Shown here: positions 1 to 10,304 of the stretch, piece after piece
How positions within the stretch are numbered: the first letter of the stretch is position 1
Layout of the letters: each line of letters starts with the position of its first letter
Assembly: GCF_026262505.1 (NCBI RefSeq)
Contig: NC_067204.1
Coordinates: 12,666,522-12,730,521, forward strand
Length of the DNA stretch: 64,000 bases
Source: Trichomonas vaginalis G3
Taxonomy: Eukaryota; Parabasalia; Trichomonadida; Trichomonadidae
Direction of reading: 5' to 3'
Made by a program: the position numbers and the translations under genes
The notes under the pieces: generated by a model
Databases searched by the model: none
The model's input: only the letters and a program-made list of their open reading frames with translations
Told to the model about the DNA's origin: nothing

Positions 1-1134
1 TCTCGTTTTTTCTATTGCATTATATCTTTTATATCTATAATATTCTAAATATAATGTTTGCTTTTTTGGGTCTACATGTGGTGTTTTGTCGTCATCTCCA
101 TACTTATAATAATATGGTGCTGGAGATGGGTCAGGCAATGTCATATCTGCCATTTCATAAACTCTTAAATATTTCTTTTGTTCGTCTCCATATAAGTTTA
201 AGTAGCAGTTGTTGTCTAATGGAACTTTAACTTGTGTACCATCGTTCTTTATATAGCTTACATACATTTCATTGTTATTTTTCGGAATGAGTTTATACCG
301 TATACCATTTTTTAAGGAATGTACAAACTCCCATCTAAAATATTTGTTTTCTTCATTGACAGAAAAGTCACCAACCATAGTTTCAATATTTTTTGTTGTT
401 CAACTAAACTTTGGTATATTTCATTGACATATGTTTTATCTGCTTTCTTTTCAAGGCTAACGTTTAAGTCTGTTATTTCAGAAGATGTATGTGTATGTCC
501 AACGTCACTTTTCCTGTTTAAGGTTTCTTGTAAGTTTGTAATATTTGCAATGGTATGTGTATGTCCAACGTCACTTTTCCTGTTTAAGGTTTCTTGTAAG
601 TTTGTAATATTTGCAATGGTATGTGTATGTCCAACGGCACTTTTCCTGTTTAAGGTTTCTTGTAAGTTTGCAATATTTGCAATGGTATGTGTATGAGTCT
701 TTTTAGAATATTCGTTTTCAGCTCTTGTCACTTCACTTGACATTTTATTGTCAACATATGTTTTGTCCGCTAGTTCAGGATGAGTATGTTCTTTCGTTGC
801 ATAAGCTTTGTTAGCTCTTTCTTCTTCTTTTGCTATTGCATCGTCTACATACTCTTTGTCAGCTTTGTTGTCAACACTGCTTTCAAAAGAAGTTCATCTA
901 TAGGTTTCTCGTTTAAGGTTCGTTTGTTGGATTTATACAAACAGTATGGTTCTTGTTGTCTTGAAACAGAAACTCATCTGTCATTGGGTTTAATGTCAGT
1001 TTTAAGCTTCCTTCTTTCAATGACTCAGATATCTTAGAATAGTTGAAAAGTTTTTGTTGTGTTCTTATTTAGAGCTTGTATAATGAGGTTGTCGGTTGTG
1101 TTGTATTTCTCATAGACGCTGTTTCATTTGACAT
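1..1134 (-). pseudogene. phage-like fibre gene, Polinton A
   Basis: The start (ATG at 1134) and N-terminal part match the fibre protein of element B (58661-60070). The shaft has 20-residue repeats of the type GHTHTIANITNLQETLNRKS followed by a LEKKADKTYVNE stretch, typical of tail-fibre shafts. The most distal part (about 1-310) codes for sequence unlike the collar-type tip of B, so the tip domain seems different in this copy. The gene is broken and also cut by the window edge. Role inferred: virion surface attachment. Confidence 0.7.
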
Positions 1135-1153
1135 TTTTTATTCTAGATAAAAT
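1135..1153. promoter_or_regulatory. bidirectional near-palindromic promoter
   Basis: Only 19 bases separate the divergent starts of the fibre gene (ATG at 1134, minus) and the structural-type gene (ATG at 1154, plus). They read TTTTTATTCTAGATAAAAT, almost its own reverse complement, so each gene gets a TTTTAT-type box about 10 bases before its ATG. The same arrangement is found at 58643-58660 in element B. Function as promoter is inferred from position and conservation. Confidence 0.6.
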
Positions 1154-1960
1154 ATGCTTTCAATAGAAAAAGAAAATTCAAGAGTTGCTACAACTAAACC
1201 ATTAGATGAACTTTTACGAATGTCGGTCAAAAGTTTGAGACAGAGACCGTAAAGCATGAAGGCTATCGTTTTGACTACCCGTTAAGATGGTTAAGAGACC
1301 CATCCGTCACAAAAGCTATTGGCTTTCGTAGAATGAAGTTCATTTCAGAAGCCATACATGGTTTCCCATTTACGGTCGGTTTGAAGTTCGATACTATAAC
1401 AAAGAAAAACGTACGTATGAGAAATTTGAAACAGGGGAAAACTTTTACAAGGAATTTGCTTGTAAACTTAGAAACAACTCTTCAAGCTTTTCAAGAAAAA
1501 TAAACGATATCTATCTCGAATATGCAAACCAGTATACATTGACGAAGGAGAGTACCATCTCGATATTATATATGACAGGAAAAATGCAACTGTTTAAAAT
1601 CAATAAAATAGAAGACCTTGGAGAAAACGTTTATATTTCTACAAAATATAACAACTTGGCATGGCATAGATTTTTGAGGATGTTAAATCAGCCTGCATGG
1701 TATCCAGTACAAACCCGGACTATTATGAAGTCGAAAACCCTAATGGAACATATGAAAATGTTTTCGACTCAGATGCTATTATAGTTCATGCTTCATTTTC
1801 TGGTGCACAAAACTCTTTTTTGCTTGGCAAATGACTTTTACGAAAAAACCTAAAGCTATATGAACCACGAGTGGAAGTATTTCAGACTTTCAAGTATGGT
1901 TTACAACAGATGGAAGAAAGAGAATAGTTCCATTATACCATGCGTTTTACTTAGAACTTA
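1154..1960 (+). pseudogene. Polinton structural-type protein, unknown (A copy)
   Basis: Starts MLSIEKENSRVATTKPLDEL and matches the minus-strand gene of element B starting at 58642. Other recognisable stretches are the GYRFDYPLRWLRDPSVTKAIG region and the C-terminal DGRKRI segment. No family is recognised; its position divergent from the fibre gene suggests a virion component. This copy is broken in a few places. Confidence 0.5.
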
Positions 1961-2003
1961 GTTTTCATATACAACTACTATCGAACGGTAAAAATATAAT
2001 TTT

Positions 2004-2246
2004 TTAATATGGTTGAGGTGTTGGATTTGGTTGCCAACTAGACTGTGGTGCAGGTTCAGGCTGTTGTATAACAGGAGCTTGTTCTTCTGGTTCAGGGTCT
2101 TTAGGTATAATACCAACAAACTGACCTACTCTTTTACCAATATTTTTGACTCCGTTCCAAATTCCTCTTCCGACAGATTTTATTCCATTCCATATACCTC
2201 TTCCAACATTTCGAAAGAAGTTTCCTATTCTTCCAAAGAAACCCAT
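2004..2246 (-). CDS. 80-residue amphipathic protein, pX/pVI-like candidate
   Basis: A small Polinton protein starting MGFFGRIGNFF. Residues 1-47 hold a duplicated glycine-rich amphipathic motif (GRGIWNGIKSVGRGIWNGVK) with regular basic residues, and the C-terminal third is rich in proline and glutamine. The design recalls small basic or membrane-active core proteins of adenovirus-like capsids, but this is analogy only. The related but longer protein at 61043-61408 starts MGLFGALAG with a similar hydrophobic N-terminus. It follows the 120-residue gene with an 18-base gap. Whole in this copy. Confidence 0.55.
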   Translation of the reverse strand: MGFFGRIGNFFRNVGRGIWNGIKSVGRGIWNGVKNIGKRVGQFVGIIPKDPEPEEQAPVIQQPEPAPQSSWQPNPTPQPY

Positions 2247-2264
2247 TTTACTATATGTAAAAAT

Positions 2265-2627
2265 CTAATGTCCACCTAGTCTCTTACGTTTCCTGTTGAG
2301 TTCCATAGCATTCTTTAACTGGAGCTCATACATTCTATTTCTCCTCTGGTAGAAAACATACTCTGGGTCAACTCCTGTGTTCGCGTCATCTGCATAGAGT
2401 TGTTTATATCCCACTTCAGGGTTTGTATAAAACTCTTTCCATCTCATATTTGCATACCATGGTGGCAAACCTAACGCAGCGTCATTTGACATGGCAGTTT
2501 GCATTTGTACATCTGTTGGCACTTGACCATAGTTTGCCATTGCAGTTTGTATTCTAACTTCATTTGGAATATTCTCTGGGTTTGGTTGTCCGGGTTGCTG
2601 TGCATTCGCTAAGTTCTGTGCGTCCAT
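2265..2627 (-). CDS. 120-residue Polinton protein, unknown
   Basis: Starts MDAQNLANAQQPGQPNPENI. Residues about 22-50 contain two near-identical segments (VRIQTAMANYGQVPTDVQMQ / TAMSNDAALG), then an aromatic middle (PPWYANMRWKEFYTNPEVGY) and a basic C-terminus (LNRKRKRLGGH). No family recognised. The start is preceded by TTTTTATCT about 10 bases upstream, the motif seen before several genes of these elements. Whole here; the B copy at 57174 is broken. Probably a minor virion or packaging protein by neighbourhood. Confidence 0.6.
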   Translation of the reverse strand: MDAQNLANAQQPGQPNPENIPNEVRIQTAMANYGQVPTDVQMQTAMSNDAALGLPPWYANMRWKEFYTNPEVGYKQLYADDANTGVDPEYVFYQRRNRMYELQLKNAMELNRKRKRLGGH

Positions 2628-2650
2628 TTAATATTAGATAAAAATATCTC

Positions 2651-2782
2651 TTACGAGTACATATACTGAACATTTGCAGGCATCGGTTCATCTTCATATT
2701 CTCTGTACTTTTCTGCCACGTCAAAGAAATAGATGACACAATGGAAAAAACCTAAAACAAGTAGTCCTATTTCAAACCACAT
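2651..2782 (-). CDS. 43-residue single-pass membrane protein
   Basis: A short reading frame, MWFEIGLLVLGFFHCVIYFF at its start, conserved at 57017-57148 in element B with nearly identical protein. Residues 4-20 form one hydrophobic segment, followed by an acidic tail (EKYREYEDEPMPAN). Its start overlaps the last 16 bases of the methylase gene in another frame, a compact viral-style overlap. No function is known; a small viral membrane protein is the simplest reading. Confidence 0.55.
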   Translation of the reverse strand: MWFEIGLLVLGFFHCVIYFFDVAEKYREYEDEPMPANVQYMYS

Positions 2783-3585
2783 TTACCTACCAATAAAATT
2801 TCTTTGTTGTGACACTTTTTCCGGTTTATAGGACCTCTCTCATATTCTATCTTGTCATATCTAAACTCATAGTCATGTATGTCCTCTAACCATCTCATAA
2901 CGGTTTCCAAACCACTTTTATCGGATGTAAAGTAAAAGCATGGATGGTTATGTAAAACGTCTAAAGTTTCTAAAGAGTCTCTCAAAGTCCAGTCTACTTG
3001 GTATTGAAAATCCCATGTGTTATAGAACGGCGGGTCCACTATAAAGAAAACATTTTCCTTGTCTTTATATTTTTCATACAACTCTGTCCAATGACATCTC
3101 ACAAACTCTATACCCTCAATATATTTTTCTATGTCCTCTTTGAAAACATTTGTATAGTTAAAATATAAAACTTTTGACATAAGTGTTTCAATGTCATGAA
3201 CTCTTATAGCACCACTATATAATAGTCTAGCAGATATACTATCCCAGTCAATATACTCTGCTTTTTTCAAAACCTCTCTCACAATATCTTTCTTATCTAA
3301 TGGTATACTTTCCATCTTACCTATAGGTATCTTTTCTTTCAACTCACTCAATATTTTGTTTGTGTCTGGTATATGTTTGAGACGGTTCATATAGTTGTCG
3401 AAGTCATTGCATATAATCTTTGAGTCTGGGAATACGGTATGGCACAGATGGGATATATAGAAACTTCCACCGAACAAATCTACAAATGTTAGACCATTTG
3501 GTAGTTTCTTAAGTTCTCTCAATAGAATATCTTTACATCTACTCTTATTTCCAAAGAAGGGTAACGGTGGTTTTGTAAAATTCAT
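2767..3585 (-). CDS. DNA adenine-N6 methyltransferase, D12 class
   Basis: A 272-residue Dam-like enzyme that should transfer a methyl group from S-adenosylmethionine to adenine N6 in DNA. The N-terminal PLPFFGNKSR is the D12-family start motif, TFVDLFGGSF (about residue 31) is the SAM-binding motif I, and FFIVDPPFYNTWDF (about 180) is the catalytic DPPF/Y motif IV. The first in-frame ATG at 3585 matches the B copy at 56213. It is the gene nearest the element terminus. In trichomonads 6mA is the main reported DNA methylation, so the enzyme may mark element DNA; that role is inference. Confidence 0.88.
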   Translation of the reverse strand: MNFTKPPLPFFGNKSRCKDILLRELKKLPNGLTFVDLFGGSFYISHLCHTVFPDSKIICNDFDNYMNRLKHIPDTNKILSELKEKIPIGKMESIPLDKKDIVREVLKKAEYIDWDSISARLLYSGAIRVHDIETLMSKVLYFNYTNVFKEDIEKYIEGIEFVRCHWTELYEKYKDKENVFFIVDPPFYNTWDFQYQVDWTLRDSLETLDVLHNHPCFYFTSDKSGLETVMRWLEDIHDYEFRYDKIEYERGPINRKKCHNKEILLVGKCGLK

Positions 3586-3799
3586 TTTATATATATAATA
3601 AAAATGTTTTTTCCTGAAAAGTGACAGAAAAGTGACGAAACATGAAAAACATATATAATTTGTGAAAAGCGACACATTATATAATGTTTTCGACCCAGAA
3701 GAAGGCTTCTTCCCAGAAGCAATGGAGGAGGAAGAAGAGTCCTCCGAATTCACACCAGAAGACTAACAATTTTCCGAATAAAAACTTCATTTATACTAA

Positions 3800-3843
3800 A
3801 CATCTTCGGGGCTAGAGGGCACGAAGTGCCTGGAAGCCCCACT
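3800..3843. repeat. terminal repeat of Polinton A with nested hairpin
   Basis: Read from the end inward the sequence is AGTGGGGCTTCCAGGCACTT followed by CGTGCCCTCTAGCCCC. It folds as an outer GGGGCT/AGCCCC stem enclosing an inner GGCAC-TTC-GTGCC hairpin. The identical sequence, inverted, starts element B at 55986, and a similar nested hairpin lies at 13733-13763. This marks the element boundary at 3843. Confidence 0.8.
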
Positions 3844-3851
3844 CACCTGAC

Positions 3852-4362
3852 CTATACATATATAAATATATACATATATAAATATATACATATATAAATA
3901 TATACATATATAAATATATACATATATAAATATATACATATATAATATATACATATATAAATATATACATATATAAATATATACATATATAAATATATAC
4001 ATATATAAATATATACATATATAAATATATACATATATAAATATATACATATATAAATATATACATATATAAATATATACATATATAAATATATACATAT
4101 ATAAATATATACATATATAAATATATACATATATAAATATATACATATATAAATATATACATATATAAATATATACATATATAAATATATACATATATAA
4201 ATATATACATATATAAATATATACATATATAAATATATACATATATAAATATATACATATATAAATATATATACATATATAAATATATACATATATAAAT
4301 ATATACATATATAAATATATACATATATAAATATACATATATATAAATATATAAATAACAAA
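3852..4362. repeat. 16-bp AT satellite, about 30 copies
   Basis: Tandem copies of TATACATATATAAATA fill about 500 bases directly beyond the Polinton A terminus. The array is very homogeneous, with only a few units of altered length near 3945, 4265 and 4330. Long open frames on the minus strand (up to 190 codons of [10 protein letters not shown] type) are by-products of the repeat lacking stops. It separates elements A and C. Confidence 0.9.
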
Positions 4363-4449
4363 ATACAATCAAAAAATAGTGTTTGGAAATTTAATGTTAA
4401 GTGTCACTTTTTCTAGTGTCACTTTTTCGTAAATTCTACCACACTCCAC

Positions 4450-5382
4450 TTGGAAATAAAACAACTTCTTACAGAAGCTAATATAGATGTTGCAAAGCAT
4501 TACGCAACAAACAAAAAAGCACTCGCTGACATCCTCAATGACTATAATGGTGCAATAAGTTATGATAGAATTAATGAGTTCATAAAGCCGCAACGCGGCG
4601 AGGACGAAGTCCATGCAAGAGCATTTCCTTTAAATGACGTTGCTATTGACTTATATCATAGACGTTCAGTACCTCATGAAGTAAGAAGAGAAATGTTTGA
4701 CATAACAAATGCGAACGTTGGTGAAACAAGAAGAAGAGACGACACACTGAAACAACAGAGAAGAGAGATGTTTAAGAGCGCTATAGAACAAGTTCGCAAA
4801 GCTAACGATGTCATTCGTTCCATTGACGACAAACCAAAAGAAGGTGAGAGATGGTTAAAGAAAGATGAAGAGAATAGGAAGAGAAATGTGAAGTCAGGCA
4901 ATAGACTCATTGACTTTAACATCGAAGCTTTAGATGAACCAAACAGAGACTACTTACACAAACATTTCGGTAAGGTTTTCATGAGACTCTTAGAGAAAAT
5001 TAAAATAAACTCACAACAGAGATGGATGGTATGTTATAAACTTGGTGGAAAGTATGAATGTTCTACGTTAAACCTCAATAATATTGGAACATTACTACAT
5101 CAGCTCTTGAAGGAGAACTTTATATCAGAGATAGAAGCAAATGCTGCAGGTATTGTTGAAATGCACTATGACTTCTTCTTGACAAACATAAAGAATCTTA
5201 CCGAAATAAAGATGTATGATTTAACAGAATATGAAGGCTTAACGATGTTAGATGTAAAGAAAGGCAAACCAAAAAAGAGACCATATAGAGATGAAAGCAC
5301 ACTGACAAATGACCAGAAAGCCATTTTGGAAGCTCTTAAGCAAACAGGAAACCCAGCACTTATAGAAAGCTTTTGGAAAGAT
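4450..5382 (+). pseudogene. PolB N-terminal extension region, Polinton C
   Basis: About 310 codons with an N-terminal helical segment (EIKQLLTEANIDVAKHY), a long charged helical stretch (residues ~70-150) and a globular part (~175-300) containing QRWMVCYKLGGKYECSTLNL. The first segment resembles the start of the D protein at 22801-23907, and the globular part resembles the matching region of the B polymerase. It is cut by the hairpin element HAE-1. No enzymatic motif is visible; a replication-linked role is inferred from linkage to PolB. Confidence 0.6.
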
Positions 5383-6228
5383 TGTAATGCATGAAAATTC
5401 GGTTCAATTCATTTTTGACACTTTACATATATCATATTGCAAAAAAGTTTTTAAAATATGATGTATGAATAAGAGTATGATTGGTATAGATTTGGGTTGT
5501 ATAAATGTGATTGAACAATTGTTAATGGAAAGTTCAAAAACTTGGGTGCAATCAGAACTGATTGCACCCAAGTTTTTGAACTTTGTATAAGGAATTGTTG
5601 GCTATGATGTACTGATCATGAATCAGTACATCATAGCCAACAATTCCTTCCCAAACAACCCGAAATTTGTCCGAATAGTTTAACATTCAGACAAAGTTTC
5701 CCGCTGTCAGAGAGGGAATGGAAGGGTAAGAGGTATACATTATGAATATATACCTCTTACCCTTCCATTCCCTCGAGAAAGTTCAAAAACTTGGGTGCAA
5801 TCAGAACTGATTGCACCCAAGTTTTTGAACTTTGTATAAGGAATTGTTGGCTATGATGTACTGATCATGAATCAGTACATCATAGCCAACAATTCCTTCC
5901 CAAACAACCCGAAATTTGTCTGATTCCACACTAATTTTATTAATTTATCTAAACTTTTATCCTCGTCTACAATTTAATCATCAATAATTATCTCTTGTTC
6001 TATTTCACTATTATATATATATATATATTTATATGATTTGATTTAAAAAAAATAAATAAATTAATTAATAAATCATTTACTCAAATATATCAAAAGTTTT
6101 ATTTTTATATATAAAGATAACTACTTTTAAAAAAAATACCCTATATATTTTTGCCATGTAAACTATTTTTGCCATGTAAACTTGTCACTTTTGTTAGAAG
6201 TGAAGTGAACCGAATTTTCATGCACAAC
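5383..6228. mobile_element. hairpin-array element HAE-1, non-coding, in Polinton C
   Basis: An 846-bp insertion in the PolB extension gene. The flanks carry the same 15 bases, AGCTTTTGGAAAGAT (5368-5382 and 6229-6243), taken as target duplication. The ends are inverted: left TGTAATGCATGAAAATTCGG, right (reverse complement) GTTGTGCATGAAAATTCGG. The interior holds six long hairpins homologous to the 250-bp units of HAE-3, and no gene. The ends resemble those of HAE-2, which have the same TGTAATGCATG / GTTGTGCATG asymmetry. Confidence 0.7.
5529..5899. repeat. hairpin cassette, about 1.5 units
   Basis: Six consecutive inverted repeats in the order H1-H2-H3-H4-H1-H2: H1 (5529-5584, 27-bp arms, 2-base loop), H2 (5589-5649, 28-bp arms), H3 (~5660-5707, imperfect), H4 (~5713-5774, 26-bp arms), then H1 and H2 again (5779-5834, 5839-5899). 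Same cassette as at 46215-47140. Confidence 0.85.
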
Positions 6229-9059
6229 AGCTTTTGGAAAGATAATGGTGAAAAGAAGTTTTATAAAAAGAGAAGCGGTCAGTTCTGGAAGTATCTTTGC
6301 ACATTACCTATAAATCTTGAGCGCTACCAAATCTTCAATGAACTGAACAAAAGAACTGCAACACTTATGACAGAAGACAATTGTTTCGTTTATGCTTGCA
6401 TTCAGGCTGGAGTAGATGAAGAAACTATTGACCACATGAGAGAAGTCATTCGTGTTAGAGACTTTCCTCAAAGTAAAGTACAAGAAATTTCTGACGCAAC
6501 AGGTATAGCATTTAATGTTACCATTGGTTATTTCAATGACTCAAGACATAATGAAATAAAGAGATACATACCAAAAGAATGTGAAACTGTTCGAACTATT
6601 GACTTACTTCTTGTTGAAGACCACTACATGCTAAACGAAAGATTACCAATGACAACATATTTCATTCGCAACTATATAGAAATCTTGAAGGAGTGTGGTG
6701 GAATGAACATTGAGAAACAGATGAAGATTTATACAAAGAGAGAGAACAAATATGTAGTTCGTTATGATAGAACAACACCGTTATGGGATGTTATGAAAAC
6801 ATTGTGGGAGTGCAAATATTTCGAACCTATTTCTTATGGAGAACTTTTCACATATACGACTGACTTATATAAACAGAACCTTGCACCATTTAAAGATTTG
6901 ACATATGCTCCAAAGTATTGTGTACAACTGAAGAAGAAAGCCGAGTCAAAGAAGTAAATAAAAATATAAGTGCAAGTTCATTCCTGAGCACGTTTTCTTT
7001 GCTGACTTTGAGTGCAGTACCGATGGCTTTCATAAAGCTTTTAACATCTGTTATGACAGTGAAGATGGTTCAGTGAGTGAAAGCATTTGGGGTCAGAACT
7101 GTGCAACAGAATTTTTGGAGCGACTTCCTGACAAGAGTTTAATATATTTCCATAACCTCAGTTATGACATAAACTTCATCTTAAGACACATGACAGAAGT
7201 GAAAGGAACTCCCATCATTAAAGGTTCACGAACAATGCAAATAACTGGCTTATATAAAGGAAGGGCAATTATTATAAAAGACTCTTACAGTGTTATAAAT
7301 AAGAAACTTAAACTATTTCCTGCTATGTTTAACTTACAAACAGGACCGAAAGAAGTATTTCCATACAACTACTACAGCAGTGTTTTGTTAGCAAATGACA
7401 ACAGAACTGGTGTCATTTCTAAAGCATGTAAGTTTGTAAAAGATATTGATACATTCATGAAAAACATAGATTCCATCAAAGGTTGTAGAATAGATGAGAA
7501 CCACTTTGACTTAGAAAAGTATAGCACATTTTATTGCAAACAAGATGTAAGAATTTTAAGAGAAGGTTTTGTTAAGTTCCGCAATGACATATTGAAAGAA
7601 TTTGATTTAAACGTATATGACTACGTTAGTATTTGTTCAATTGCTAACAAATTGTTTGAGAACAGAGTGTACTTCCCGAATGGAAATTTATATGACCTCT
7701 CAAATAAACCAAGAGAATTTATTTCACGCTGTATTCAAGGTGGAAGATGTATGCTGTCAGATAACATGAAACAAAAGAGCGAAAAGAAACTCATTGCTGA
7801 TTTCGACGCTGTTTCATTATATCCATCAGCTATAGCAAGACTTTATACTTTAGAAGGTATTCCAAAGGTTATGAAGAAAGAAATGTTAAGCACAGAGTAT
7901 CTCATGAGACATTTATTCGATGACGACCAAAAGGAACCCATTGGTGAAAAGTTTATGTCTGGCTTCTTTGTTCTCATTAAGATAACAGAGATTGGAATAC
8001 ATAGACACTTTCCTTTAATAGTTTGTGATCCTGAACTAAATCCAGAACTTAACGTTCCAGAAGTTCAAACACTTGCTGTTTAATGTATGTTGACCATATA
8101 ACATTACAAGACCTCATAAAATATCAAGGTGTCAAATGTGAAGTGTTGCAAGGATATTATTACGATGGAAACAGAGATATTAGAATAAGAGATGAAGTAA
8201 AGAAGTTGTTTGAGTTAAGGTTAAAGTATAAGAAAGAAGGAAATCCTTTGCAAGAAAATATAAAGCTCATTCTGAACAGTATTTTATGGCAAAACTATTC
8301 TATCTCCTATTGAGTCAAAAATAACCATAGTAAATGACAAAGATGCTATAAGATATGCCATCAGAAACTACAACCATATAGTGAAGTTCGAAGGTTTGGA
8401 TGGTTCAGATAAAACTATTTTCAAGCTAACGAAAAGCATTTGCAGACACTTTAACTTCTGTCCACTTGGTGTTAACATTCTGTCTATGTCGAAGAGAATA
8501 ATGTGTGAAGTATTCTGTACTGCTGAGGACTTAGGAATGGACATCTTTTATAGCGATACGGACAGTATGCATCTCTACAATGAAGATATCCCTCGTTTAG
8601 CTGAAGAGTTTGAGAAACGTTATGGAAGAGTTCTCATTGGTAAAAACCTTGGTCAATTTCATAGCGACTTTGCAGAAATCACACCTGGAAAACACAAGTT
8701 TAGCATACAAGTCAATATTTTGTGGAAAGAAGACTTACATAGACTTACTCACGAATGATTTAAATGAAGTTGCATTTTGCAGAATGAAAGGCGTGAAGCA
8801 AGATGTTATTGCTTTAACCGCTAATGAAATGTTTCCTGACTCTGTTCAGTGTTTCTATGATGAAGATAAAGGTTTAATGGTTCCGCAAGGAACATATGAC
8901 AAAGACTCTGAGTTCAGTTTAATGAAACTTTACAAAGCACTTTATGACGGTCAAGAGATTGGATTTGACTTATGTAAGTCATGTCAACCTTGCTTTGAAG
9001 AGAAGTTTAACTTCTCAATAACGACTAAAACAAGCTTTATTCGTAAGTTGAAGTTCTGA
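6229..9059 (+). pseudogene. family B DNA polymerase region, Polinton C
   Basis: Remains of a protein-primed-type PolB. In order there are: a domain with the signature EDNCFVYACIQAG (near 6380), also present in the B and D elements; exonuclease motif II in YFHNLSYDINFI; exonuclease motif III in FYCKQDVRILREG; polymerase motif A in DFDAVSLYPSAI (near 7805); and motif C in YSDTDSMHL (near 8550). The gene is broken in several places, about four or five. When whole it would have copied the element from a terminal protein primer. Confidence 0.8.
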
Positions 9060-9099
9060 GGTCATTTATTTTTGTCAGCAATGAGGTCATTCGTGATAA

Positions 9100-9973
9100 A
9101 AATAAGCCCATGTGGTCATTTACAATACTGCGATGGTAGAGTTTAAGAGTTGTGCTTCAATGTAGAGACAGTCCTTATGGTCTAGAGGTAGCAAAACAGG
9201 TGCTTTATGGTCATGAGTGGAGAACATGTCTATCCAAAACTCACGATTGAAGCCAGTTAATTTATAGTATTTAGGGTTAGGAAGTGGTGAAGTTCTTGTA
9301 TGACCAATGAACTCATTTTCAACTCCCTTACTTAAGTTTGAATATAATATAGCTTGCTTTCTATCCCAAATACCTGGAAATCTAATTTCGGAAAATTCAT
9401 TTTCCTCGGAAGCATTGCATCATAATTGAAAACATTCTTGAAATCATCACTTGGTTCAGAGATTTGAAATCTTATACGTAATGGATTTTTTTTCTTTTTA
9501 GCTACTTCATTGAATGTGAGAATACAATGAATTGACAGTCATGAGTTCCATCAGCATTTTCATTAAATTCATAATGAAAGTCTATAAGTTGTGGCTGACT
9601 ACCTTCTTCTTTCAGTTGTGCAAGAAACTCACGTAAAGGCTGTAAAGTTTGTACTTCAATGTTAAACTTTTCTCGAACATTTCATTAAATGAAATCATAC
9701 ATTGTTGCAATGTTGTATCGTCTTTAAAGTATTTGTATATGTGAATGTTTTGGGCGCTTAAAGACTGTTCGTCATTTTCTATCTCGACTTGAAGTATAAA
9801 GTCAACCTTTCTGAAAGCACGTGTTATATACATAGATGTTATGCCAATGTACTTCTCTTCATTTATGTTCACAATCCAGTCTGTTGGAAACTTAAACGTT
9901 ACTCTGTTCCCTTTATTTTGACGTCAGGGTTTTCACTACTGAACGCAACAGATAAAGGTATTTGTCTATACAT
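9100..9973 (-). pseudogene. Polinton C minus-strand gene, unknown
   Basis: Coding-like sequence on the minus strand with its start near 9973 (MYRQIPLSVAFSS), preceded by the TTTTTATCC promoter-like motif. A clear stretch reads VNINEEKYIGITSMYITRAF, beta-rich in character. It lies convergent to the polymerase. A minor capsid (penton-like) protein would fit position and character, but no motif proves it. Broken in several places. Confidence 0.4.
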
Positions 9974-9997
9974 TTAATTCGGATAAAAATAAACCAT

Positions 9998-10258
9998 TTA
10001 CTCTTTCTTTGCTTCAGCTTCTTTAGCTTTTGCTTCAGCTTCTTCTCTAGCTTTCTTCGCCAGTAGTCTTGGGTTCTTTTGTCTTCCAGCAGCTAATGCA
10101 GCAAGTTGTTTTTCACTAAGTTTTCTCTTTGGTCTCTCTGGCTTTTGTTCTTGTTTTTGTTCCTTCAGTTCGGATAAAATTTGCTCACGAATTTCTTTCT
10201 TCAATGCTTCAACATCTATGACCCCTTGGGTCTTGTCCGTAGGGCTTGTCTGAGTCAT
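9998..10258 (-). CDS. 86-residue charged protein, Polinton C
   Basis: MTQTSPTDKTQGVIDVEALK start, then a helix of alternating K/E/Q residues (ILSELKEQKQEQKPERPKRK), a LSEKQLAALAAGRQKNPRLL segment and a long KAREEAEAKAKEAEAKKE tail. Such lysine/alanine-rich proteins often bind DNA or scaffold virions. TTTTTATCTGCAGTCAA precedes the ATG. No family recognised; whole. Confidence 0.5.
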   Translation of the reverse strand: MTQTSPTDKTQGVIDVEALKKEIREQILSELKEQKQEQKPERPKRKLSEKQLAALAAGRQKNPRLLAKKAREEAEAKAKEAEAKKE

Positions 10259-10304
10259 TTGACTGCAGATAAAAACACAAATTAAAAACTTTAACCGATG
10301 TAAA

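Larger units (their letters stand above)
1..3843 (-). mobile_element. Polinton/Maverick A, terminal part
   Basis: This is the end of a Maverick/Polinton that continues beyond the left edge of the window. The terminus at 3843 reads AGTGGGGCTTCC when taken inward and matches the terminus of element B at 55986 on the opposite strand; the first ~225 bases, up to the methylase start, are alike in both. Gene content inward from the end is DNA adenine methylase, a 43-residue membrane protein, a 120-residue protein, an 80-residue amphipathic protein, a structural-type protein and a phage-like fibre. The element is partly broken (at least two damaged genes) with several genes still whole. Methylase identity to B of about 95% by eye suggests a young family. 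Confidence 0.85.

Noticed and set aside
3796-4372. Long minus-strand frames of [10 protein letters not shown] type (up to 190 codons)
   Set aside because: They exist in all three frames because the 16-bp AT repeat lacks stop codons; no gene character.
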